From Byssochlamys sp. IMV 00236 (taxonomy: Eukaryota > Ascomycota > Eurotiomycetes > Eurotiales > Thermoascaceae): a stretch of 64,000 nt of DNA. The stretch covers positions 1 to 64,000 of the forward strand of contig MSJH02000604.1 of NCBI GenBank assembly GCA_001931875.2, written 5' to 3'. Both the position numbers and the translations under genes were made by a program. The notes below the pieces were generated by a model. It worked only from the letters and a program-made list of their open reading frames with translations. It ran no database searches and had not been told where the DNA came from. Below are positions 11,814 through 24,501 of this stretch, piece after piece. Within the stretch, counting starts at the first letter, position 1. Each line of letters opens with the position of its first letter.

Positions 11814-12705
11814 CTTAACTGTATGTATATATGAATGTTGATAGTGAGTGGCGTGTGGGATATGTTTCCCCAAGAGAAGTAGGCTCGTCGCCTAAGTATT
11901 CAGTTTCCGCACTTTCCCAATTTGACAATTTATTGTAGAAACCAGAGCACCGAGATCGGGAAAGACTCAGCGGAGAAGAACAATTGACAAATAAACTCAG
12001 ACAGATAATTTTATAGGACCAAAACGACAGCCAATCTAGCCACCTAAGTGGTAGCCGATGGGTGCAAGGGCCACGTGCAGATATTGCACACGGGTAAGAG
12101 ATGGAGTGGAAACAAGATCGCAATCTTCAGCCACACGTAAACACTTAACCAACAAATACCACAAAAGCTCGAAAGGGGCACTCCTGTCGAACATAAAAGA
12201 CAGCTCGTGCAAGGGCAAGAGTCCGATGTTCAGATAGACGTCAGTGGCGGCGAAGCAAGCTCCATATGACCTAAAGCTGCCTGTGGGGTTCGAGATGATT
12301 TCCGCTCACGGCATACCGGTGTCCCTCGGAACAGCAATTTTCCGACGAAAGGACGATGTCTATTTGGATTCGAGGAAATAAACAGCCTTATATTGACATA
12401 CGAGTGTGGAGGGTTAGCACTGGTTTACAGGGTGGCACACGGCAGGATATCCTAGGCCCATGGTACCTGTCTATTGTTATATTGTCTCATAAGAATAGCA
12501 TTATCAATATCAATATAGATCTCTGAGGTGCGACCGAAGCCGGGTACAGCGGTTGCATCGGATCAGGTCCGTCAATTCACCAAGCGCTCTGTCATAAGGT
12601 TGGTTTCAAGGCATTATCCAAGTCATTAGCATCCCAAAAATCCAGACCAATCATGTACCGAAAAGAGAAAAAGCATCAAGTTACAGCCAACCCAGATCTA
12701 TCCAT
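11814..12705. other. Intergenic, no gene seen
   Basis: Promoter side of the nucleotidase gene and 3' side of the aminopeptidase gene. Short minus-strand frames at 11815-12218 do not resemble known proteins. Confidence 0.5.
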
Positions 12706-14028
12706 TCAGAACGGGGCGAAAGCAAGCTCATAGGCGAACGACAGGCTCATCTTCGCGTGCTGCAGCATGTGATCGAAACTGAGATACTTAATCTTATCTT
12801 CCGTGCTGTGGATCTTCTTGTCGGAGTTCTCGAATTCAGACTCAATGACAAAGGCAGACGGATAGCCGTACCGGCTCGCCGATGCATGGTCCGAGCAGGC
12901 GTAGCCGCACTTGGTCTCAACGAAGGCAATGTCACAGTACTAATGGTACAATCAGCAGCTACTCTTGATCGAGCGTTGATTGGTGAAATCTCTTACCGTG
13001 GTGATAACTTCCTTGATAAATTCAGTCAAGCCTTTGTCAACGTAGTCGACAATGACACCGACAGACTCTTTCAGGCCCTTGTCAAGAGTGCCCTGGACGT
13101 AACCAGTCATATCCTGCTGCAGCATAGCCTTCACATTCCTCCTGTCCTTGCTGTACTGCGAGAAGATAGCCTGGGAGCCTAGCAAGCCTCCTTCCTCGGC
13201 GGAGTACCAGTGGAACTCAACCGTGTTGGTGGCGTTGCCGTGAGAGATATCCTCCGATTGCAGCAGAACACGGAGGGCCTCGAGGATAGTTACTGTACCG
13301 CTGCCGTCATCATCCGCACCTGGAGCAGCTAGGATAGACGGAAGGAACAGGTTAATGCTGTCTTGATGGGCTCCCAACACTACAGTGTGATTGCTTTGAC
13401 CAGGGATCCGAGCAATGATACTGAACTGACCCCAGGGATGGCTGAACTTCTCCACAGTGGCGCCATAGTCTGCTGCGCCAGACTCCTTGATGATCTGCTC
13501 AACTTGGCCATATAACCAGGTTGCGGACTGGATACCAGTTTCCGACTTGTAATAGCGGGTGTGGAAGGATGTGAAATGTTCTAGGTTACGCTTCATGTGC
13601 TTCTTCGAGAGGTTCTTAGTGAGTGGTTTCACGGTGGTTTCGTGTGCCATCTTAGACGGATATCGGACGGTATTGTACGTATGGAACCTCGCATGCGAAG
13701 GGCTGGTGATTTCGGCTGTGACATCGATAAAATTGACTCCATCCTGTATGAGTTAGGAATTGGATCTTGCCAAAATGATTTCGATGTTTTATCCAATGCG
13801 GGATAGATAACAAAGGGGGCCAGTTACCAGCTTCAACGCCCACTTCTCCTCTTCCGTCACCCATCGTGTCTCATACGGCGCCAATTCGATAAGGTACTTC
13901 TCTGCAGTAGGTGAGACCTGATGTTCGACTGGTGCTCCAGCCAAGGGATGCTGCTGTTGCGGGAGAACAGCACCCAGCGCTGTGGTCGACGCTGCAGCTC
14001 CCAGCGCGACGGCTGTGAGGAACTTCAT
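12706..14028 (-). CDS. lap1: Secreted leucine aminopeptidase, M28 family
   Basis: Extracellular zinc exopeptidase that releases N-terminal residues, preferring Leu. Exons on the minus strand are 14028-13828, 13743-12997 and 12939-12706, giving 393 residues (known fungal Lap1 about 385-390). [20 protein letters not shown] is a clear signal peptide, followed by a propeptide. The two-zinc site is complete: GAHQDS (His, with the catalytic Asp), GADDDGSGT (bridging Asp), [10 protein letters not shown] (catalytic Glu and zinc Glu), QQDMTGYV (zinc Asp) and YACSDHASA (zinc His). Two N-glycosylation sequons are visible (NHT, NAT). It is likely induced by external protein or peptides, as for other secreted peptidases (inference). 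No odd features. Confidence 0.95.
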
Positions 14029-15400
14029 GATGGATTGTGCGGGGGCAGCGATAGTAGCTGCGACGATGCGGGATGATCGGGATTCCCTTAATAATGATCG
14101 ATAGGAAATCAACGAGCGATGCAAGATACTGATAAAATCCGACGGAGGAAGATGGAGTGGAAGCAGGTCGCTAGATACAAGCTCATCGCACGTGAGCCGG
14201 GCAGGACGTGTCACACTGATGCTCGGCTTAGACTATCCAAATGTCGTTGCCTGACGCAAGGCTGCCGATCACCATTGGACCGCGGAGGAGCCGGGAGGGG
14301 AAACAACTATTATAACTTAAGCATCCCATACTAGTTACTAGTTAACTACCCCGTAAGCCATCGAAGGCTCACAGGAGGAATCATATTATCATTCAGAGTT
14401 CCGTGTGCTGGGGACTCTCTTCCAAGATCTAGTGGTCATTCGATGGCGGGTAACATGAGATCAACGCTCTAAGCCATGGGTCTCGGCCGATCGACACGGT
14501 ACAGGCCAAGTACGGGGTAAAGCTGCCTTCTCCCCACGGGACGACGTCCATGAATATCGTTTCAGGTACATCGGTGAGTCGTGCACTGGGTAGTATGAGC
14601 CGGATGCAGTTCTACTCCCAGAGTGAAATATATCTTGCCGACAGTCGACATCATAGACGCAGTAACTATCTTCTGCTGTTGTAATCTGGGTTGGAAGAAG
14701 TCAATCAGGTTACACACAGCCCGCGTCGGCCCATTAATTAGTTGTCCGTGATACTGCCATCGAGCGAACCAAGGGCCCTAGAGATCTACTTAGGTCCAGA
14801 GTCATAAGAAATTCGTTGGAGTCGTAAATCGTAAATATGAGTCACGACCGTGTCTGCCATTGCACGACTGGCGCGACGGATGAAGTCCACCCAGTATGTG
14901 CATATGTTCAAGCATCGATGTTCACAGTAATCGACTGCCCAGACGGAGATTAGAATAATAAGTGACGATACCATGTAAGATACAATCATCAAGGCTGACG
15001 GCTACTCGAAAGCTCAATGCAACTCGAGTATGTATGTATGTACATAGATAGAGCAGTCAATCACAGTGTCACAGTGCGGACAAAAGCAGGGCTAATTTAG
15101 GGCTGCAGCGCAAACCGGCAAGCCCGCCAACCAGAGTGGCCAGCGGAACCACCTGGCACGCTATCAGCGATCTCTCCCTATCTCAACCGGTCCGAGTACT
15201 CTAAGTTAGTTATTACGCATTGCGTCTTATCTCCCCTCGCTCGATCTGTCCTCTTCTCTCCTGCAGTTCCGATCTCTCCAGAGCTTGTGCGGGGTCTTTA
15301 AGACGGTTACAGTCTCGAACAAGCCCAGCAAGAAGGATCTGTCTTTCCTTGATACATAGATCTTCCATACGGAGGTTCGGACAGGACACGATCTGCGACG
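14029..15400. other. Divergent intergenic region between lap1 and the R3H gene
   Basis: About 1.37 kb with both promoters. The last 200 bp before 15401 are CT-rich, common in 5' leaders of fungal housekeeping genes. A GTATGTATGTATGTAC microrepeat lies near 15029-15043. No gene seen. Confidence 0.5.
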
Positions 15401-16713
15401 ATGGCCATTCATCCGACTCTGCAGACTGCCGCGCCAGGCACCCTGACGGCACAGCAGGCCCGGGCCATATCTGCTTGGACGGAACAGACTACAGCTTCGC
15501 TCCAGAATCTCACTATCTCTCAAGATGCCTCCACGGTGGCAGCAGGTACTGTTCTGAGAGGAACCAGTGTCTCTCTGACCATTCCCCTCGATGACCATCC
15601 GTCAACAACCGAACCACGTCCTGCTCCACGTGCGAAAATTGCCAACGGTGCGGGTGAAGAGCGACCGCAACGCGTCTCGCTCAGCTACCGGCATCGCGAG
15701 CCTAGCCGGCGGGACAGCCTCAAAAGACGGGAGGCCCTGCTCAAGGGGAAGGAAGGCAGCCGGCGTAGGCAGCGTTGGGAGAATGGTATGTCCCGAATGT
15801 TTGGCTGATATGGCATGGCCGCCAGTATATTCTCTGGTAGGCAACGGAAACTGGCCTCGACTGTCGTCTGGCTGTTTCCGTTGAGAATGAACGCGCTGAC
15901 TCTTCCTGGTATCAAGACCGTCTTCTGAATAACCCTTGGGCTCAGCCGCCTGCTCCCACTGACTGGCTTCCCCAGCCAACATACCCGCGTCACGAGACCG
16001 TCCCCTACTACCTTGCGCCGCTGTGGGATGCTCACTATGCCCATCAGGACCGCGCCCACAGCAAGCGTTCTTCCAAGCGCGAGGAGAAGCATCAGATCCC
16101 GAAGGAGCTTCGTATGAGGCTAAAGCATGCGCGTGCGGCCCGCGGACTGCTCCAGGACCTCGAGGAAGACATCAGACACTTCGTCCAGAAGTGGAACGAG
16201 AAGCAGCTGATGCTCGAGGACGAAGGTCTGACTGATGCTCCATCACCCGCAGACATCTCTGAGGATGAAGATGAGATTGTCTTTGTGGGCAGAAACGGAC
16301 AGATGCACGACTCTCCTGAGCGGAAGCGCGTGCTGAGACAGATGCGAAAGGACCTCAGCCAGCATCAGGAGCGCGACGGAGAGAAGATGGTCTTTGAGAG
16401 TCTGGCCGGTGACCGCGGTGCTGGGTTTGGGTGGGTTAACCCCCTCTTCATCTATGGATATCTGCATATGGCTAACAGTCACCGCAGACGCTGGCTCGTC
16501 CACTCTATTGCATCGTACTATGGACTTCACACCTGGTCTGTCACCATGGGCAACCCTTCCCGTCGTGCAGCCTTTGTTGGGTTCTATCCTCCTCCGCCTA
16601 GCACGCGGGATGAACAGGTTTCGCTTCCACCAGCCTCGATGACTGCTTCTCGCCGGGATGTCACCATTAAGCCAGGAGAGCCACTTCCACGACCCCTTTG
16701 GGCCCAGATCTAG
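15401..16713 (+). CDS. R3H-domain nucleic-acid-binding protein with R3H-associated N-terminal domain
   Basis: Exons 15401-15785, 15917-16430 and 16488-16713 give 374 residues. The N-terminal two thirds fits the R3H-associated domain of fungal proteins: a basic block RREALLKGKEGSRRRQRWEN followed by DRLLNNPWAQPPAPTDW. A Glu/Asp-rich segment (DISEDEDEIVFVG) follows. Exon 3 completes the R3H motif, RWLVHSIASYYGLHTWSV, in which R-x3-H is seen directly. R3H domains bind single-stranded nucleic acid, so a role in RNA handling is likely, but the exact process is unknown. The second intron falls inside the R3H domain, so exon 2 alone would miss it. The protein ends with a Pro-rich tail. Confidence 0.85.
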
Positions 16714-17433
16714 ATTTGTAATCGATTCCTCATTCTTTGCGTCAGATAGACGTTAGAGGCGTATTGTGCGCTGTATACTTTCCATTTGTTACAGGTGAGA
16801 CAGGCGGGACGCGTCAGGGTATTCACTTGATACTACCGGGCATCGCAACCTGCCAGTGTAGGATATATCGAGAAACATTGTTTGCCCTTTGTTCTTCTGA
16901 CAGAGTCATCATCTATAGATGTAAAACATTGCTTCACATCTGCCGACAGGTATTATGTCGGGAGTGGAAGAAATGTAGCAGGAACTCATCGACGACGCAT
17001 AATTGGCATTAGTCGAGTTAAAGCTGGATTCACTCGATTCGAGATTTCCGGAATCAATGGCTGTATCATCGCCTATGAGCCCAACCTCTTTACAAATTAT
17101 ATCTAGATTAGGATCCCAAGCCGCACTGTGCGCCAGTTACCCTTTGAAATTGTTTAAACCAGGGGATGGCGGGGTATCTCCAGGCATTTGGAATTCCACT
17201 GGCAAATGCACTCTCGGCTATTCCTTACTGGCGGGCTTGACAAAGTAGACTGGTCGATTTGCACACTTTGGGATATGTGGATCACTGTAATATGTGGTTT
17301 CCCAAGACTGATTTGACATATTGAAGAGCAAAGGTTGGCCCCACCGCTTTCACAATCGGTCCTCGCACCGAGAGCAAGTTTCCTTCTCGACACCAAACCC
17401 CCCCATAATTCGACAGAACATTACGAAACCAAA
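16714..17433. other. Intergenic, tandem genes on the plus strand
   Basis: 3' region of the R3H gene and promoter of the BTB gene. No gene seen. Confidence 0.5.
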
Positions 17434-18323
17434 ATGGCGAACGACCAGCTTGAAGTAGCGGAAGTTAAGGCAGAAACAGCGGATGATGACGGACACGTAG
17501 GAGAACTTATCGCTAGTTTCCAGAGGTTCGTGCGAATCGTCTCGATAGCAGTACCTGTACTAATATCATCAGTTTTTTCGCCTCCTCAACCTTCTCAGAT
17601 CTGACAATAATCACAAAAGATCAAGAATTCAAGGTGCATAAACTGATAGTCTGCTCTCAGTCTGGATTTTTCGCTCGGCTCTTTAAACAGAACTGGAAAG
17701 TAAGTTCTTCAAGGCGAAGGCGGTAAGAGGTGAACTCGAGCTTAATACAGACCTGATAGGAAGCAGAGGAGAACGTTGTACGGCTAAATGAAGATGATCC
17801 CAGAGCTGTAGAAGCAATGGTTCATTTTATGTATGGATTCAATTACAATAACAGCGGTAGCGAGCACGGCCGTGTTTCACCAATGCTTCTCAACGTCAAA
17901 GTTTACCAGGTTGCGGACAAATACGATATCCCGAAACTCAAAGCGCAAGCGAAAGAGAACTTTACAGTTGCCATAAACAAATGCTGGGAAATGGACGACT
18001 TTCCAACCGCTATTGAGGACGCATACTCGACTACAACCTCGGGGGATAGAGGCCTTCGAGATCCTCTTGTCAGCTTATCATCAGAACATATCGATGTCCT
18101 GCTGGAGAATGAGGATTTTGAGAAAGTCCTATGCAACACTCTTGGCTTCGCCGCTGATCTTGTGCAGAAAAACGCAGAAGAACAAACTTACTGGAACGCA
18201 AAAGGAAAGCAATATCGGTGTCCTAAGTGTGCTAAAAAGTTTCGCTTCATGGCACAGTCAGTTCCCATATATTGCCCCTTATGCGGAGAAAGCCCGGGTA
18301 ACTGGGCACCTCCTGCTAGATAG
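17434..18323 (+). CDS. BTB/POZ-domain protein with C-terminal zinc-ribbon-like end
   Basis: Exons 17434-17525, 17573-17699 and 17760-18323 give 260 residues. The first intron (47 bp, branch-like TACTAAT) was placed so that the frame runs SSTFSDLTIITKDQEFKVHK. The BTB core follows: SDLTI, F.VHK.IVCSQSGFF, then VRLNEDDPRAVEAMVHFMYG and VYQVADKYDIPKLKAQA. Such proteins are often adaptors for cullin-3 ubiquitin ligases or scaffolds, but the substrate is unknown. The C-terminal part has two Cys pairs, YRCPKCAKKF and YCPLCGE, spaced like a small zinc ribbon, which is less usual in this very common fungal family. The family is recognised; the function is not assigned. Confidence 0.82.
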
Positions 18324-20038
18324 ACCTTTACGCTGCTTAGTCCATTCACAAATCCAGCTCCCTATGGGCAGTGCATTACGCACTATTTCTCGCAACTCTC
18401 CTCCACAATAAAGATTTCCAGTTATTAGTCATGAATTCCTTTCACTTCTATAATACAATAGCGATGAACCAGTGAAATTTTTACTAAGTATTATAGAGAA
18501 TAAGGACTTTGGGCTATACTGTGTATGCATCCTATATGCACCACACCGCACGTAAAATCTCATCAGGGACGGTCACCTGCAGCGCAGCCTAAACATAGGG
18601 ATATAGAACCGAAGAACTCAATGAAGAATAAGGCCTTCGACACTCTCAACTACGTTTTGTCATCTTCGCACCTCCCGGAAAAGATTAATTGGAGTGTCCC
18701 ATTGGGACGTTGATATTATTTTGTTGCCTGGACCAGACACTCTACAATAGATTTTAGGTGAGCATTAGCTGAGACTTCAGCTTCCGTCTGTAACGCCAAG
18801 TGATTTATGAGGAAATTCGCACACCGTCCTCGTCCTTGGGATAGAAGTACAATAGATTCCTGCTTTCAGGGCCCATGCCATAATGTCATATCGCAGTGGT
18901 TGGAACGCATGGAAGACTTCCGGTACTGTACAGTTTGACCCATGGGGTACATGGCGGCCCTGGGGAGAACCAGTGGTGGTAAAGTTACAGACCTCTACTG
19001 GTACTGGTGACATAGATGGACTCTGAGGGAGTTAAGATTGCCGCTTGAGATTGTCGACAGTGAGGCGTCGCTCTTCGATTCAAAACTGTAATATGACTTG
19101 TTCAACCCCTACATGGGCGGATAGGAGACGTCCCGTTTGCTACGCTGTGTTCTACAAGGTGAGGTCAGCAATCAAACACACAAGGAGTATGACATCGAAT
19201 TGCCAGGAAAGCTCCTCGTGGGACGTTTGGTTCGAACTGTGGAAAGGACTAGCCAGAGGACGTTTGCTGAAGGCATAGTAATCAGCGAGATATTATTTTG
19301 TGCCGCTCGTTCTTCAGTACCTTGCTAGTCAGCTCAATTTTGGAGCGCTGGTAAAGCAAGAAATCTATCTGTGCCTTATAGGAGGCTCGAGTTGTACACT
19401 TGCCTCCTGTGCCATTTGGGATTCGACGCGTTGGCTACTATACCGGAATCCCCAAACTATATATATTTTGGACGACCTGTGTGCACTAACATACATACAT
19501 TCCATCCAGTAGCTTTATACCATAAGAAATGGAAATGGATTGACGATACATTCCATTCAACTTCCATAACTTCGAATGTACACACTTAAAAATTAGAATA
19601 AGTCCCTCTGTCATACAGCCTGAGTTGTCGAGCATATGGTACGCTGTTATAAACTCCCGTTGCGAGTCCCACAAGCAGTGAAACTTTTCTATATCCGCCC
19701 CATTCTTTAGGGCAACGGTTCACAGTAGAGATTAATAATCCCCACTCCTAACAACGGGCCACCCAATCCTATTCGTCTATTACCTTATGCGGAAAACTTC
19801 AAGAGAAGGAATCGATGGAAAAATTTTTTGGACGGTACACAAACCCACAGCAACCCACAAGGACCATATGAATCACTATTTCGAACCGCTATTCATCCAA
19901 GTAGCAGTTGAATAGCTCAGTTGGTGAAACCAGCTGCAGTTGTGAGATTCACTACTTACAGGATTCCTTCCTGGGTTCTCAACAGATCTGAGCTCTCCGG
20001 TTCAGTCTGAGAGGATCGAGGAAGGGTTTAAATGGCCT
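18324..20038. other. Intergenic region before the tRNA genes
   Basis: No supported protein gene. A 78-codon minus-strand frame at 18777-19013 begins with ATG but matches nothing I know. A tRNA-like D-arm and partial T-arm lie near 19909-19985 without a complete cloverleaf. Confidence 0.45.
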
Positions 20039-20139
20039 GCCGGGCTAGCTCAATCGGTAGAGCGTGCGGCTCTTAATTCCACGCACAATATGTGCTTGTG
20101 GTCACCGCAAGGCTGCGGGTTCGACCCCCGCGTTCGGCT
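20039..20139 (+). tRNA. tRNA-Lys (anticodon CTT), copy 1, with intron
   Basis: Cloverleaf seen directly: acceptor GCCGGGC paired with GTTCGGC (two G-U pairs), D stem GCTC/GAGC, anticodon stem TGCGG/CCGCA around loop CTCTTAA, and T arm GCGGG-TTCGACC-CCCGC. The anticodon is CTT (Lys, AAG codons). A 28-nt intron, about 20076-20103, lies one base 3' of the anticodon, the canonical position for nuclear tRNA introns. Mature length is 73 nt before CCA. A T6 tract downstream at 20163-20168 fits an RNA polymerase III terminator. Confidence 0.96.
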
Positions 20140-20244
20140 CAATTCCGGACAAACATCCACTTTCTTTTTTGATCCTTCTTTTTGTAAACTTGACTAGATG
20201 TCTAGTTGTTAGAGCTCTTCTAGGATCGAGGGTTCAAGAAGCCT

Positions 20245-20345
20245 GCCGGGCTAGCTCAATCGGTAGAGCGTGCGGCTCTTAATTCCACGCACAATATGTG
20301 CTTGTGGTCACCGCAAGGCTGCGGGTTCGACCCCCGCGTTCGGCT
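20245..20345 (+). tRNA. tRNA-Lys (anticodon CTT), copy 2, with identical intron
   Basis: Identical over all 101 nt to copy 1, 206 bp upstream, including the intron (about 20282-20309). The flanks are also similar (GCCT before, CAATTCCGGACA after, then TTTCTTTTTTGATC), so the pair arose by tandem duplication of a unit of about 206 bp. A T6 terminator follows. Confidence 0.96.
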
Positions 20346-23186
20346 CAATTCCGGACACCATCCGCTTTCTTTTTTGATCTTTTTTGTCAACTTGATCTTC
20401 GATGAATCAAAATGACAAACCGACAAGGAGAGTCTCGCAACATGACCGCAGAGATGATTTGTTCCCTGAGATTTTGAAGCCTGACCGCGCCCATTATTGC
20501 ATCATAGTTATGATTATGACTCTTGTTTGAGCAACCCCAACGCGAGGAGTCCAAGTAGTGTAACACGTCGCATCAAATCATGGCGAATGTAAGTAGTGCA
20601 GCCTCTTTTTTGTGCATGTCCTTGCATTCGGGACACGTGATATCTTTCAGATCGATTGATTCTGCCAGCCAAGAAAGGCATCGAACCTTGGTTTCGGACC
20701 GATCCGATTAGTCGAACCATGGTACAGTCTCGATATCGGCGTGCTATTCGATTTCCATGATGCTGGTATGGAATGAACAAGGACGATCCTTGCCGCACCG
20801 CTCGAGTGGTCCAGAGAAAAAGGGTTTGTCCAACTCTGGAGATTTCCAACCATTAGTCGCTCGTAGATGAGGGCACAGACCTATATCTCGGTTCAATCGT
20901 GGTTCGAATTTGACAATTTATGACGTCCTGGTTTCTGGAATACAACTGCAACTGTGTAACGAATGCACAAAGTGGCTTTACACGATTTCTCAAAAAAGTC
21001 CATAGGTTCTCAGATGTACTGTTTGAGACATCCGAAGCCATGACCGCAATATTCGAGGTTTATCAGTATTGCCTTATCTGGCCCACAGCGGTATGATCTG
21101 CAGTCAGTATATTGATCCATGGTCGGAACGCGATAAGTTGCGGCGACAGCACGAAGAAGGTCCCTTTAAGACCAAGAAGTTCAATAGGACGATAGAAGAT
21201 CCTTCCCCACAGCGGGGTTGGCAGAAGCCGCAGAATCTCACCGGGTTAGGAACAGGTACAGTTTTCCGAGTGTTCAGAATAACGTTTGTTCACCGATATT
21301 TGAAATGAGACTTGAATGCATCATAATAGCGTATTTCTGCATGCTAGAGGGCATGTGCGCGATGCCAAACACCTTGATATGACAGATCCTACGAGTCTGT
21401 ACTACGGGATCTGACAGCGAGTCGTGCTGTAGGTAAACTCGCAGTCCGAATCACCGATTATCGGAAGTGATGGTAGCTGCAGCTCCAGAGAGGAGGGAAC
21501 GAAAGCAAAAGAGTAAATATATCTTGACGCACGAGCAATTAACTAGCCCATCACCGCCCCCTGCAGGATCCCGTTGGCACTCCGCTTGCGCCAGAATAAT
21601 ATATCTTGAGTACTGTCCTTCATATGCGAGCGGGGGATAAATGAAACGGTCCAAGAAAGACCGGACGATCAACCGTTTTTAGACTTTCATGCAGGATGAT
21701 GGAACGAACGGAAAGGGTGCAGATGATTCGAACCGCGTGGTTTTGTGGCGGGGGAGGTGGGCTGTGACAACCAGCCCGCGATGAGACGGAGTAATTACCG
21801 AGATTCGACCATTTGCGTGGGTATTATCTGGGACGAGTATTAACTGGTTTGCCACAATTCCAGCAGAGAATAAAGAACGAGGTCGGGGAGATGGTGATTG
21901 ACCACAGCTGGCAAGAGTTTATCTGTGCGGAGGTATAAGTTGAGGATCCGTCCTATGAGCTCCATAGGGCCACTACCCCAAGCCACGTACAGTGAGTCGT
22001 TAGAGTCAGTATAGTATATACCATCATGAGAAAAACACATCTAGTGACCGTTGGTGGGGTTGAAACAGGGAGATGAGATGTTGCATAGCCCTGCCACTGC
22101 TGTTATCAATGACGGCGAGGATTATTGTCGACACCTGAGGTACAGTACTTAGACATCAAGCTGCAACAACTTCAGGTGCTTCCAGTAGTGTGACGTGAAA
22201 CCACGAGCGAACCTTTGGAAACAGGGGAAAGAATGCCATCAGTGACGCTGTCATCTGCCCTGACTTCTGGACCGGATCATCAAGTCTCTTGGTGCCCTAA
22301 GAATAATGGGGTATCGGAGCCAAGGCAGACGGTGATGCGTTCTTCCGTAGACAGCGACCCTGCATCTCTAGTCGATATGATCTGGCTGGGTCCAGGCACT
22401 GACATACCAGAAACAATGGACGAGAGGCCGCCGTGCTTTCTTAGGCTGTGAGATGGTGCTGTCGCAAGGCGGGAGCGAGCAGGGCCAGAGCTGGCCCTTG
22501 TGTGCGTTGGTGGTCACGCTGAGTTGTCGGGATTCCTGAGGATCAAGGCGGATGCGGACCTCAACATCCAACTTCCCCTCCCTGGCCACGGGATATCATC
22601 GATGAAGCAACTCTCTGCCATCTTTCACCCTTCCACATTCACCGTGCCACCGTGGAAGAGCGCCAAGTTTGGCCTCGCACCCTGCGAAATCCCCCTTGTC
22701 CTTCACGTACCTTTTCTCTTGTCAGCCTTGCCCAGCCTGCGTCAGATACTATTAAATCCCGCCTACTATTATCTGACTCGCGTGGGCACGGAGCCATCGT
22801 CCGTGTCCAGTGATTGTCTTCCAATTTTCTAGAAGCACTTTCATCAGGCGGCGTCCGTTAGCAGCTTTTAAAGGCTAACTAAGCCATACGACTTGCAGCG
22901 CATGCTGTCGCTCCTCTGTTCAGTCTGAGGAGTCTTACCATATCCAACACTTAGTCTATGCGTTTCTGTGCCCTGACTGCTACCCATAGCCATGGAGCAT
23001 TCGATCTAACTGATACCCCATCTGAGATCCTTCCGTCCCTATATCTATACCCATCTGTTTAATATTAGAATTTCTCCTCCCCAGCACTTCTGTCGATTTG
23101 AAACAAGAATATCACTGGCCTGATAATATCCGTGTTTTATCCATTCTTACGAGAAATCCCACCCCAAGCAAGGTGCTGTGTGCACA
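20346..23186. other. Long intergenic region
   Basis: No supported gene over 2.8 kb. Frames on the minus strand between 20514 and 21041 (for example one starting MASDVSNSTSENLW) are short and have no recognisable domain. The stretch 22860-23180 is the likely promoter and leader of the next gene. Confidence 0.45.
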
Positions 23187-24501
23187 ATGGGCTCCCACAG
23201 CAGATCCACTCAAAGTCGCCATGGAAAGAGTGGCAGTTCCAGTTCAACCTACAGTGACGGCTCTGATCACTCGAGAAGCACTGCCCCGACTGTCTGTAGC
23301 GACCGTCCTTTTGTGAGGCATTTCGATCCTTCTGACCCATATCCTACTATCGATCCCCGTGACTCCATGTCCACTTATGCTTCTACAGAGCCATCCCTAG
23401 ACGACGATGGCGAGGATGTACCCTACGAAGTGGTTGAGGAAAGGCATGAAGCGTTTCCATCAAACCCCATTCCCTCTAACCCATCGACATTCGCGGTTCT
23501 ATTTCCTTCAACGCGACGGATGGTCATTAGACATGACGACACCACTATCGACGGCAACATGAATCTTCGAGTCGACAATTTGATCCCTGACAAGGCGGGT
23601 CGTCAGCAAGAGGTGACCTTGTTCCATCTGCGCATGCACGACCTGCACAAAAGGGAATTCTCCTTCCGACGTTATTGCAGGGACTCTGGAAGAGAGGTCT
23701 GCCATTCAACCAGAAAGCGCAACGCACACGGTGTTGAGAAGCGACCGGTCTTGGAGAGATCGTTGAGCACCGTCTTGGAACGGTTCCGACGCGGATCCAG
23801 TGGGAGCACAAACACGACAACTGCTTTGAAACGTCTAGATCCAGGAACGGAGGAAGAAGCGTTATTCGACGATGAAAGCACGTCCAGCAAAGATAGCCTG
23901 GAAAAATCAGCAGGCGATGAGAACACTATCCTGCTTGAATTCTCCAACTACGCTCATGTTGAAGTTAAGAGGAGAGGAAGCGGCTCATCGAAGCGGTGGG
24001 AATTTGAATACTGGTCTACCAGATACCAGTGGCGTCGCGAGTACAAGAAAGATGGAGAGTTCCAGGAGATATCATTTCACCTGGTTGATATGGCAACATC
24101 TAAAGCTGTGGCTCATATCGTTCCTGAGCCCTTGACCCCAATGGAGAGTATCGAAGAGAAAAGCAAGGGCGGCTGGATTCCGCCGTCTTCGTTGTGGATC
24201 AGTGATTCGTCCGTCTACGAGAAGATGCACGATGTCGCAGAGTAAGTCCAACAATTATTATTAATCTTGTTCTGGTACTAATAGACACAGTGTCTTTGTT
24301 GCTACTGGGTTGATCGCTCTGGTCGATGACTGGATCAGACGCCGCTGGCATAAGAAGCGACAACTTCACCTAAGTATCCCCAGAAAAGCTTCCTTTATAG
24401 ACCATGTGGATACCAGAAAACTCATTGAAGGCGTCTTCCACCGCCGCGGGTCTGCCGACTCGCGTTATGATACCCAGCAGCAGGCCTCGAGTCATCCTTA
24501 G
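23187..24501 (+). CDS. Conserved-looking fungal protein of unknown function
   Basis: Exons 23187-24241 and 24285-24501 (43-bp intron with a TACTAAT branch site) give 423 residues. Start chosen at the first ATG, MGSHSRSTQSRHGKSG. The N-terminus is Ser/Asp-rich and disordered (SGSSSSTYSDGSDHSRS, then EPSLDDDGEDVPYEVVEE). The middle (about residues 95-330) is more structured, with FAVLFPSTRRMVIRHDD, EVTLFHLRMHDLHKREFSFR and RWEFEYWSTRYQWRREYK. Exon 2 adds a short hydrophobic helix, VFVATGLIALVDDWIRRRW, then a basic tail. I know no named domain for it. The composition and clean splice sites make it a real gene, but no function is proposed. Confidence 0.78.

Noticed and set aside
19909..19985. tRNA-like sequence with TAGCTCAGTTGGT and CCTGGGTTC
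   Set aside because: D-arm and T-arm halves do not pair into a full cloverleaf and the acceptor stem is not closed; at most a tRNA remnant.
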